A stretch of 64,000 nucleotides of DNA, from NCBI RefSeq assembly GCF_900177625.1, contig NZ_FXAU01000002.1, positions 333,707-397,706 on the forward strand. The letters are read 5' to 3'. Numbering within the stretch: position 1 is the first letter of the stretch; every line of letters begins with the position of its first letter. Shown in pieces: positions 26,491 to 33,253 of this stretch. This stretch comes from Sphingobacterium psychroaquaticum (GTDB lineage Bacteria; Bacteroidota; Bacteroidia; Sphingobacteriales; Sphingobacteriaceae). The notes beneath the pieces were generated by a model, which was given only the letters and a program-made list of their open reading frames with translations, was not told where the DNA came from and did no database searches. Made by a program: the position numbers and the translations under genes.

Positions 26491-29301
26491 TTAACGCGAT
26501 CCAAAACGCTTCACTTCCACTTTTCTCTCTTTCACTTTCAGAATAAAAGAATCCAATAAAATCGTCTGCTCTACTTCTACCGTTCCAGATTGTTGATTGC
26601 TATCTATACTAATATTCGTCGGGATTGATTCGGTATCGATATAGAAAATATACGTTCCTTTTGGTAAGTTAAAGGAGAAACCTCCCGTTTCTGTCGTTTT
26701 TGTTTCAAATATGCCACCTTCTTTATTCTCCGCAATAACACGATAACCGTCAAGATTCAAATTTGCCTCAACGCTTAAATTAGCATCAAAATCTATTTTA
26801 ATCGCCCCCTTTACAAACCCAACCTTCTGTAACGCAATATCCACATAAGACGTTCCGGAACCAATCTCTACTAGTTTGGTAATTGCTTGGTAACCATCGC
26901 GCATTGGAAAAAATAACGTATGATCACCATATGGCATTCTTTTAAAAGTAGCTTTTCCTTTCTTATCGGTTACAAACAAGACATTCTTAACCATAAAATT
27001 ATAATTCGCTGCCACAGCTTCACCGGCATCAAATACCCCATTATTGTTATTATCATAGAAACAAAAGATGTCTAAATTTCCTGATTTAACAACAGGACGA
27101 TCCAAGCTTTGTCCTTTTAGATTCTGACGAATTCCGGCTCGTAGATTGGTAAACGTATAGTCGTAACCACTCATAGCCTTCGTATAACTATATTGATATG
27201 TCGCCGTCAGCATGGTATTCTTAAGCACCTTATACGTCGCATTAAAATTACCGGCATACGTATTACCAAAATTAGTCGTCATATTAATGGATGCATTCGC
27301 CGACCAAGACAACTTCTTTTGAAACAATAAGCCCGCATAGGAACTACCGAAGGAGAAACGATCCCCCACGGCTCTTCCCATTAATTCGCTATTCAACAGC
27401 TCATAAGCCTGAAAGGCACCATGTTGGTAATTCCCAAACACGGTCAACATATTATAATTATAGGAAAAATTACCACGAAAAGCATATGTATTCCCCAAAC
27501 GATCTGCTACCGATATCAACCCACTTTCGGTAGTCAAGAAAATATTATGTTTGTAATTTTTCGAACGCATATTTGCGGTCATCATCATTTGCCATGCACG
27601 TATAGAAAGCTCTACCGGTTTACTATCTAACCAATAAGCACCCTTTTCCTGATTAAAGGACGGTTGCACGTTCAGCGCTAGAAAACTAGAAAATGGCAAA
27701 CTAACATTTAAATCGAACTTAGACGTGCTATTAGAAAACGATTCAAAGTTATGATGTAAATACTTCGGCGAAAACTCCGAGTAAAAATACCCAAGATTAT
27801 AGTAGTACTTATTAATTTGACGTCCGACACGCTGCATTAGCTGTATGGCACCTCTCCTATTTCCCGGATAATATGCCGTGCTATAAAAATTATCACTCGT
27901 ATAATTCCATTTAGACCTGTTACCATTCAGTTTTACACCAAAAGCTCCAGAAGGACGAAACTCATCAATTCCGCTTTGTCGTCCGTAAAAGTGGTGCAAT
28001 CCGCCTGCAACAAAGCCTGTCAACCGCATATCTTTATCATAGTCGGCAGGCAACAAATCAAATGTATTACCAAAAAGTATGCTTTCCGTACTATCCAAAC
28101 CATTCTTATCAAAGAAAATCTGACCATCATAAATCTTGCGACCATTCTCCTGCTTCCCAGAAAAGAAGCGAGAAAATACAGTAAAACCAGGATTATCCTT
28201 ACTATAAAAACCTAACAAATCATTAGATTTCTCTACAATACCAGCCGAAAACTCATTCGTTCGCACATCATTCCACACCGTAACTTTCCCCCCTCGTCCA
28301 TAAATCGCAGCCTCTAGATTTTCTTGAATATTTCCGGCCGTCAGCTGGTAATTTCCTTTTTCAAACTCGATGAACGTACTGTTGATATTTGGATTGCTAT
28401 TGAAGTCTCCAAACTGGTTGACATTAAGAGCGTACCGCAACTTACCATCAGCTAAACGGTATCCACCTTCCGACCGTAGGTAGTACATACTTCGATCATC
28501 TAAAAAATTGTTAAGCTGTAAATCAATATAGTTATTGGAATAGATAGGATTACTGTTATCCATGCTAAACATCTTCTGGTAATCTCGGTTCGAAGAGACA
28601 TTGGAGAACAAGACACCTACATTTCCGAAGACATCACTATTGCTGTATATACCACTTACTCGAATAGTATATTGAGCGAGCGACATCATGTACTTTTCAA
28701 TGGCAAAACTATAGCTTAAGAGCGAATCCTTACCGGCAGGCAGGGAAATCGCGAGCGCTTTAAAATTACGATCCCCGAGACGGTCTGGTGAAGAAAAAAG
28801 AATATTAACATCTTCATCTGTGGTTCCATTATTAAAAACCCGGAGCTTGACAGAAACGGAGTCTCCTACCTGTCGCAAATATTGGAGCGGCGTGTTGTCA
28901 AGTAAAACAACGGATCTTTTCTCTGGAACACTAATATGGATACGTTTTTCAGAAACCACATTACCAGCCTCATTCATCAAACGCACAGTGAAAAACTTAT
29001 CTTTCAATGCCGATAACATTGAACTTCGAAATTTCAAGGATAGGAAGCGCTTCTTGCCGGCACTAATAAGCACAGCTTGTCGCGTATCTTGGATAGACAC
29101 GAGACCATTCGGCAATTGTAATTCAATACGTCCTGTAAAATCAGTCGTACTATTATTCTGCATCTCGACATCCAAGGCACTTAAGCCTGCTTGCAACTGC
29201 AGTACAGAATCGACCGTTAAGGTCACCGTCGATTGCGCCACTCCGTCCTTTGGAGTCACGAAAACAACAAAAAATAAAAAAAGGTAAAAAGAAAACCGCA
29301 T
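26491..29301 (-). CDS. outer-membrane beta-barrel protein, usher-like
   Basis: This 936-residue protein has a signal peptide (1-23). Two beta-sandwich-like regions (about 25-125 and 130-235) precede a long stretch of alternating amphipathic strands (about 255-730, rich in Tyr/Phe/Asn) typical of an outer-membrane barrel. It contains G-N-I-Q-E-N-L-E-A-A-I-Y-G-R-G-G-K-V near 323-340, reminiscent of the L-G-D...R-G-V segment of fimbrial ushers. Two C-terminal beta domains follow: one from about 740 with an EF-hand-like D-N-N-N-N-G-V-F-D-A-G-E, and one carboxypeptidase-regulatory-like from about 830. Two terminal beta domains are also the usher layout. It is last in the chaperone unit. The usher role is inferred from context; I see no clear plug domain. 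Confidence 0.65.
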   Translation of the reverse strand: MRFSFYLFLFFVVFVTPKDGVAQSTVTLTVDSVLQLQAGLSALDVEMQNNSTTDFTGRIELQLPNGLVSIQDTRQAVLISAGKKRFLSLKFRSSMLSALKDKFFTVRLMNEAGNVVSEKRIHISVPEKRSVVLLDNTPLQYLRQVGDSVSVKLRVFNNGTTDEDVNILFSSPDRLGDRNFKALAISLPAGKDSLLSYSFAIEKYMMSLAQYTIRVSGIYSNSDVFGNVGVLFSNVSSNRDYQKMFSMDNSNPIYSNNYIDLQLNNFLDDRSMYYLRSEGGYRLADGKLRYALNVNQFGDFNSNPNINSTFIEFEKGNYQLTAGNIQENLEAAIYGRGGKVTVWNDVRTNEFSAGIVEKSNDLLGFYSKDNPGFTVFSRFFSGKQENGRKIYDGQIFFDKNGLDSTESILFGNTFDLLPADYDKDMRLTGFVAGGLHHFYGRQSGIDEFRPSGAFGVKLNGNRSKWNYTSDNFYSTAYYPGNRRGAIQLMQRVGRQINKYYYNLGYFYSEFSPKYLHHNFESFSNSTSKFDLNVSLPFSSFLALNVQPSFNQEKGAYWLDSKPVELSIRAWQMMMTANMRSKNYKHNIFLTTESGLISVADRLGNTYAFRGNFSYNYNMLTVFGNYQHGAFQAYELLNSELMGRAVGDRFSFGSSYAGLLFQKKLSWSANASINMTTNFGNTYAGNFNATYKVLKNTMLTATYQYSYTKAMSGYDYTFTNLRAGIRQNLKGQSLDRPVVKSGNLDIFCFYDNNNNGVFDAGEAVAANYNFMVKNVLFVTDKKGKATFKRMPYGDHTLFFPMRDGYQAITKLVEIGSGTSYVDIALQKVGFVKGAIKIDFDANLSVEANLNLDGYRVIAENKEGGIFETKTTETGGFSFNLPKGTYIFYIDTESIPTNISIDSNQQSGTVEVEQTILLDSFILKVKERKVEVKRFGSR

Positions 29302-29316
29302 ACGTGTGGATATCTC

Positions 29317-30399
29317 CTACTTTGGGATCAATGAATAAACCAACGAAACCGCATAATCACCCGGTTTAACGGATACAATTTGCGATTGTGAAAGCTTAGC
29401 TTTATAGTTTAGGTTAAAGTATTGAATATTCTCTTTATTTGTGGATGTACCCGACAATAGCATTTGTGGATTTGTAGAAAGCGTTAGCACCGGGTTGGCA
29501 AGAATTGTTTTTGCCCCCGTCCCAGCGGTTAATTTTGTACTTAACACGTTTAACGGCAAACTACCACTAGTCGACGAATTTAGCTCACTGTCCACAGATT
29601 TGACCTGCAGTTCAAAATTACTCTTGGCATTGACCTTCACTGCATTTTCCAACAACAAAGAAACCCCATCGAGGTAATCTCTTGCCGATTGGAAACGGAG
29701 CGTGGCATTACTAGCCTCGGTACCAATTTCCAAACCATAGTCTGGTGTTACATCCACCAAATTACCATCTGTAAGATTCGGATAGATATGTAAATCATAT
29801 ACTAAAGGCGCTGTACCGATAATTTTTCTATTTTCGTCATACAAGGTGTAAAGCATCGGTATTCGATACTTAATATGTGTCCATTGATTCACACCGCTCT
29901 GGTAGCGTTCCAAATATTTCCCTTGCGTAACTTTGATCGAGCTGTATAAAAAGACCTGTGTATAATCCTTATTGTATGAAGAAAATGGTGCTTTTGCCTG
30001 ATCAACCAACATAATTTCAGCATTTTTTTGCAAAAAGACTTCGTTCAGGTTCATCCCAAAACTTTGCAGATTCATCTGCGCATTATTGTTATCTGTTGTC
30101 CAACGGAACGTTAATTTGTCGAGCGGAAAAACTTCCCCACTTTTACTGGGCCCACCGTCCACAATGGTAATAGCACCATCCAAACGAACAGATAACGACC
30201 ATTTCTTAATATCGATCCCTTTGCTTAACAGGTCAAACTGAAAAGTATTAAAGCGCTCACCTCCATCCTTTCCAAGGTAAGAAGTAACCTGTAGGTAGTT
30301 ATTACTGTGACCTAAAAAACGTAACTGCCCATAGGCACAAGATAATACCTGTAACCAACAAACAGCAAATACAACGATTATTTTATTCAGATACTTCAT
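29317..30399 (-). CDS. two-domain fibre subunit, probable tip adhesin
   Basis: This 360-residue exported protein (signal peptide 1-24, ending C-A-Y-G-Q) starts at ATG 30399; a longer in-frame start at 30444 would lie deep in the chaperone gene. Residues about 26-195 form a beta-rich N-terminal domain with no match I recognise. Residues about 200-360 resemble the two small subunits of the locus: L-R-F-Q-S-A-R-D-Y-L-D-G-V (234-246) aligns with L-I-Y-N-T-A-T-D-Y-T-T-G-V of the major subunit, and the C-terminal strand A-V-S-L-V-Y-S-L-I-P-K aligns with T-V-D-V-V-Y-D-I-L-A-D. A receptor-binding domain joined to a pilin domain is the FimH design. The chaperone gene overlaps its start by 17 bp. Confidence 0.65.
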   Translation of the reverse strand: MKYLNKIIVVFAVCWLQVLSCAYGQLRFLGHSNNYLQVTSYLGKDGGERFNTFQFDLLSKGIDIKKWSLSVRLDGAITIVDGGPSKSGEVFPLDKLTFRWTTDNNNAQMNLQSFGMNLNEVFLQKNAEIMLVDQAKAPFSSYNKDYTQVFLYSSIKVTQGKYLERYQSGVNQWTHIKYRIPMLYTLYDENRKIIGTAPLVYDLHIYPNLTDGNLVDVTPDYGLEIGTEASNATLRFQSARDYLDGVSLLLENAVKVNAKSNFELQVKSVDSELNSSTSGSLPLNVLSTKLTAGTGAKTILANPVLTLSTNPQMLLSGTSTNKENIQYFNLNYKAKLSQSQIVSVKPGDYAVSLVYSLIPK

Positions 30400-31198
30400 G
30401 TTTAAACTCCAATTCTGCAGCTTTAACTTGTTGTTGATTGCCATAGAACAACATAGCTGAGGCTACATAATTACCTTTCGCTAAATCTTTTGGGACTTGA
30501 ACATACTGCTTGCGATGATCTCCCGGAAGCGCATAAAAGGCCAAATTATCCAATAATGTTTTCTTACCTGTTTCTTGGTTTATGAACTCCACGCGCATTT
30601 GTCCTTCCAACCACACATTTCCAGTGACATCATACGAAAGTTCGATATACTTATTGACACTATCAGGGGCTAGATACTTGAAGTCGGTTATTTCCAAATC
30701 AGGTTTATCCATCCCTGTAAAACGGTGGTAGATCTTCACTCCCGACCGAACGGCAATACGAATATTAGCTCCTTCTCTTTGATTTCCCTCCTTCGGGTTC
30801 AACTGAGAGATAAACAGCATCGCCGTGTGTACGGGTAAAGAATCTTGATAGACCACATTTGGTGGTACCATAATGTTTACTTGTAACCGTTTACTTTCTC
30901 CCGGCTTGAGCGCAAAAAATGGTTCTGAAACAGAAACCCAGTTGGCACAGCTCGTTTTTAACATCCCTTTAGGCTTCAGGATATTATCACCATATTCATT
31001 ATACTCCCAATCCTCCATCGAAGCAGCAAGCTCCAATGTATAATCCTTACTTGGATTAGTCACTTCAACACTTAAGCTTTGATTTTGTCCAGAATTGCTC
31101 ACGAAATAAAGACGTGGCGGCCCCACACTTAACCCTGTTTGTGCAAAAGTTGAAAGAGAAATCAGAAGAAAAAATAAAACGGTAGCTATCTTTTTCAT
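30383..31198 (-). CDS. PapD-like periplasmic fimbrial chaperone
   Basis: This 271-residue periplasmic protein has a signal peptide (1-20, T-F-A-Q). Two Ig-like domains follow (about 21-165 and 166-271). Domain 1 follows the PapD layout closely: G-P-P-R-L-Y-F (Arg29, matching PapD Arg8), S-L-S-V-E-V-T-N, F-A-L-K-P-G-E-S-K-R-L-Q-V (PapD L-D-P-G-A-K-S-M-V-R-L), T-A-M-L-F-I-S-Q-L-N-P, and I-A-V-R-S-G-V-K-I-Y-H-R (Lys155, matching PapD Lys112; PapD reads I-A-L-Q-T-K-I-K-L-F-Y-R). Arg and Lys anchor the subunit's C-terminal carboxylate in the family. It heads the chaperone-adhesin-usher unit. Confidence 0.85.
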   Translation of the reverse strand: MKKIATVLFFLLISLSTFAQTGLSVGPPRLYFVSNSGQNQSLSVEVTNPSKDYTLELAASMEDWEYNEYGDNILKPKGMLKTSCANWVSVSEPFFALKPGESKRLQVNIMVPPNVVYQDSLPVHTAMLFISQLNPKEGNQREGANIRIAVRSGVKIYHRFTGMDKPDLEITDFKYLAPDSVNKYIELSYDVTGNVWLEGQMRVEFINQETGKKTLLDNLAFYALPGDHRKQYVQVPKDLAKGNYVASAMLFYGNQQQVKAAELEFKHEVSE

Positions 31199-31239
31199 AA
31201 AATATTGTTGTGTTGTCGCAACTAGTGAATAAACGTTTC

Positions 31240-31258
31240 TTCCTGCTATTTGCAGGAA
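31240..31258 (-). other. hairpin in the chaperone mRNA leader
   Basis: A 7-bp stem, TTCCTGC / GCAGGAA, with a 5-nt loop, lies between the -7 element (31269-31276) and the chaperone start. It could affect mRNA stability or translation; no function is shown by the sequence alone. Confidence 0.4.
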
Positions 31259-31268
31259 AACTTCTATA

Positions 31269-31276
31269 CAAAGATA
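31269..31276 (-). promoter_or_regulatory. -7 element TATCTTTG for the chaperone unit
   Basis: An exact TAnnTTTG match on the minus strand, about 70 nt before the chaperone start and downstream of the terminator that closes the subunit gene. No TTG box is at 19-21 nt upstream. It implies separate transcription of chaperone, adhesin and usher genes. Confidence 0.55.
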
Positions 31277-31346
31277 GAAAACGGAACGCTTAACACCGTG
31301 CTCAATTTAACAACAAAACCAAGCAAATAAAGAATTTCAAATTCAG

Positions 31347-31379
31347 AAAAAAAAGCAAGTGTTATTCACACTTGCTTTT
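31347..31379 (-). terminator. strong terminator after the major subunit gene
   Basis: A 12-bp perfect stem (31351-31362 with 31368-31379; AAAAGCAAGTGT / ACACTTGCTTTT) with a 5-nt loop. On the minus strand it runs into an uninterrupted T-tract. It starts 30 nt after the stop codon of the subunit gene. Confidence 0.9.
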
Positions 31380-31408
31380 CTTATACTTTAGACTAATTAA
31401 GTGCGTAA

Positions 31409-32020
31409 TTAGTCAGCTAAGATATCGTAAACTACGTCTACTGTATATCTCGCACCAGTTTTGTTGTTCTTTCCTAAGAAGTTTTGTACTTCTGTAGAGT
31501 TCAACGCTCTAGCAGCGTATAATACATTTAATGGCTGTGCTACCACTGATGCTGATGAGTTTGAGTTACCTGAAGCAAAGATATCTTTACCTTTACCGCT
31601 GTTCGCTGCGCGATCGCTGTATAAAGTAGCTACATCAAATGAACTACCTGTACCAACTTTAACAGAAACAATTTCACCTGCCATTGTAGCAGCAGCTTGA
31701 TCGCCGTCACCACCATTTCTTGTCAATACGTTGCTCGAAGCTTTAGCATAAACTTTGTAACCTGTACCAACTGCAGTAACTTTCAAGTGATCGTTTACTT
31801 GCTTGTTAACACCCGTAGTATAGTCCGTAGCAGTGTTATAGATTAAGTTGACAGCACCATTCTCTGCAAGACCAGTTTGACCTTGATCTAGAGAACCGTC
31901 ATTTACTTCGATAGACAAAGCTGGGTTCAATACCACGTTTACTTTTACTTGTTTAGATTGAGCATTTGCTCCTAAAACTGCTAGGCAGGCTACAGCTGCC
32001 AAAATAAATCCTTTTTTCAT
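31409..32020 (-). CDS. major fibre subunit (pilin-like)
   Basis: This 203-residue exported protein starts MKKGFILAAVACLAVLGANA, a clean Sec signal cleaved before Gln21, with no lipobox. The longer in-frame start (32086) would lie upstream of a -7 element, so ATG 32020 is preferred. The mature part is about 182 residues, strand-rich, with L-N-P-A-L-S-I-E-V (31-39), the shared motif L-I-Y-N-T-A-T-D-Y-T-T-G-V (59-71) and a hydrophobic C-terminal strand T-V-D-V-V-Y-D-I-L-A-D. It resembles the 32315 protein throughout. A strong promoter box, a terminator just after the gene and Ala/Asn/Ser/Gly-rich composition suit an abundant structural subunit. Confidence 0.7.
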   Translation of the reverse strand: MKKGFILAAVACLAVLGANAQSKQVKVNVVLNPALSIEVNDGSLDQGQTGLAENGAVNLIYNTATDYTTGVNKQVNDHLKVTAVGTGYKVYAKASSNVLTRNGGDGDQAAATMAGEIVSVKVGTGSSFDVATLYSDRAANSGKGKDIFASGNSNSSASVVAQPLNVLYAARALNSTEVQNFLGKNNKTGARYTVDVVYDILAD

Positions 32021-32064
32021 TTTCTTTAAAACAATTACGTTCATCTTGTTTTTAACTAACGGGA

Positions 32065-32072
32065 CAAAAGTA
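32065..32072 (-). promoter_or_regulatory. -7 element TACTTTTG for the major subunit gene
   Basis: An exact TAnnTTTG match on the minus strand, 44 nt before ATG 32020. A TTG lies only 15 nt upstream (32088-32090), shorter than the usual 19-21 nt spacing. Confidence 0.5.
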
Positions 32073-32278
32073 TCCATTACCCCCATTCAAAAAATATAAA
32101 AAAAGGACACGCAAATATAAAAACATGTTCAAACACGCAGGTCGATTTTGAAATAATGGCGTTTAAAAGTAATAGGACTTGTTTTTGACTTTTTGCTGAC
32201 AACAGCAAAAAAAACAACTATCAAAAAAAATGTAGCGCAAGCGCTACGTCGTAAATAGAGAGGAATAATTTTATCATA

Positions 32279-32309
32279 AAAAAGCCTCAACTGTAGGTAG
32301 TCAAGGCTT
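32279..32309 (-). terminator. terminator after the second subunit gene
   Basis: Arms 32282-32290 and 32301-32309 pair on the minus strand (AAGCCT/AGGCTT plus two G-U pairs) and are followed by a T-run on that strand. A second small hairpin, GTAGCGC / GCGCTAC, lies at 32232-32247. Confidence 0.65.
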
Positions 32310-32314
32310 ATATT

Positions 32315-32842
32315 TTACTTCGCTTCGATACTGTATAAGACAACATTTGTAAACGTATTCACTTTCCCAAATTCACTATACTTTATCAGCTCGTTGCCAC
32401 CAGGACCTTTATAGGTCACATCAAATTTATTATCAAATGCCGGATTATCGCCCGTTATGATTGCTCTTTCTTCTAAAGATAATATTCTTCCTTCTGTCAC
32501 TACCCCATCCGGCTGCGCTGCTGGAGCAGCTAAAACGCTTACGTTAGGTTGTAACATTCCTGTCCCCGGCTCACCTCCATTTTTTATAAACTCCTCATTT
32601 ACAACACGAACTTTAACAACATACGGACTTGTACTAAAAACATTAAGATGTTCTTTTTGTACGACTGCCACACCATTTGCATAATCCTCAACGGTATTGT
32701 AAGTTAAAGTTGTTGTCTCCTGACTAGCATTAACCGTCAAATTTTGCACGTGATTTAAAACAATATTAAGTCGCACCGCATTCTGTGCACTAAGCATCTG
32801 AAAACAGATAAAAAAAGCAAATGTCAATAAACAATTTTTCAT
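32315..32842 (-). CDS. second fibre subunit (pilin-like)
   Basis: This 175-residue exported protein has a signal peptide ending L-S-A-Q (cleavage after about residue 19; the Cys residues at 4 and 13 are not in lipobox position). The mature chain parallels the 31409 subunit: L-N-I-V-L-N-H-V-Q-N-L-T-V against V-N-V-V-L-N-P-A-L-S-I-E-V, L-T-Y-N-T-V-E-D-Y-A-N-G-V (46-58) against L-I-Y-N-T-A-T-D-Y-T-T-G-V, an N-G-G-E/D-x-G loop, and a final strand F-T-N-V-V-L-Y-S-I-E-A-K. It is the first gene of the block, with its own terminator. Minor or initiating subunit is a guess. Confidence 0.65.
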   Translation of the reverse strand: MKNCLLTFAFFICFQMLSAQNAVRLNIVLNHVQNLTVNASQETTTLTYNTVEDYANGVAVVQKEHLNVFSTSPYVVKVRVVNEEFIKNGGEPGTGMLQPNVSVLAAPAAQPDGVVTEGRILSLEERAIITGDNPAFDNKFDVTYKGPGGNELIKYSEFGKVNTFTNVVLYSIEAK

Positions 32843-32935
32843 AACACAACAATTAACCCCTACTTATATGTAATACTCACATCGTAAAGATGAACAATTT
32901 TTCTCACACAAAGTTTGTAGCGGAAGCATTATATG

Positions 32936-32967
32936 ATGTGATTTTTGTCACATTTTAATGACAAAAA
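32936..32967 (-). promoter_or_regulatory. overlapping dyads upstream of the fibre locus, one Crp-like
   Basis: ATGTGA-N6-TCACAT (32936-32953) contains TGTGA-N6-TCACA, the core recognised by Crp-type regulators. It overlaps a second perfect dyad, TTTTTGTCA-N8-TGACAAAAA (32942-32967). Both lie 94-125 nt upstream of the 32842 start codon in otherwise gene-free DNA. Use by a Crp/Fnr-family protein is inferred from the pattern only. Confidence 0.5.
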
Positions 32968-33198
32968 CTATTGTTTGGCAATAAAATAAAGAAAAAATAA
33001 CACCTCTTTTCGGTAACACGTTGGACATAAGAATATTGCATCTAAAGACGTTGAACGCATCTTTTGAAGCACTAACAGAACGATTAACAAAAAATAACAT
33101 AGGGATAATGTCTTTTAAGAAAAGAATAAAGCATTGGAGGTCTTTTTTTATGCTTCTCCAACGACTTTCGACCTGTGCCGAGTTATCCTGAAACAAAA
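32968..33198. other. gene-free stretch between the fibre locus and aminopeptidase P
   Basis: An 89-codon frame is open here on the minus strand, but it has no recognisable protein features and no upstream promoter. I see only AT-rich DNA without further repeats. With the dyads at 32936-32967 and the terminator at 33197-33240 it makes up the 411-bp gap. Confidence 0.5.
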
Positions 33199-33240
33199 AA
33201 CGGGGAATCGCATTCATGCAACTCCCCGTTCTAGACTACT
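33193..33240 (-). terminator. terminator after the aminopeptidase P gene
   Basis: AACGGGGA (33199-33206) pairs with TCCCCGTT (33233-33240), with an inner GCAT/ATGC pair in the loop. On the minus strand it runs into a T-tract. Confidence 0.82.
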
Positions 33241-33253
33241 GTGATTTATTAAA

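Noticed and set aside
32021-32314. Possible small RNA or tRNA between the subunit genes
   Set aside because: Only the minus-strand terminator, a short GTAGCGC hairpin and a promoter can be identified; no cloverleaf can be drawn.
31409-32842. Small subunits as type V (FimA/Mfa) pilins or T9SS cargo
   Set aside because: No lipobox in the signal peptides and no conserved C-terminal T9SS sorting domain; a PapD-like chaperone is encoded beside them.
26491-32842. Genomic island boundaries around the fibre locus
   Set aside because: No integrase, tRNA end, direct-repeat attachment site or clear base-composition change is visible at either side.
32948-33217. 89-codon open frame on the minus strand between the fibre locus and pepP
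   Set aside because: No recognisable protein features and no promoter; it runs over the terminator of pepP and the dyads, which explain the region better.
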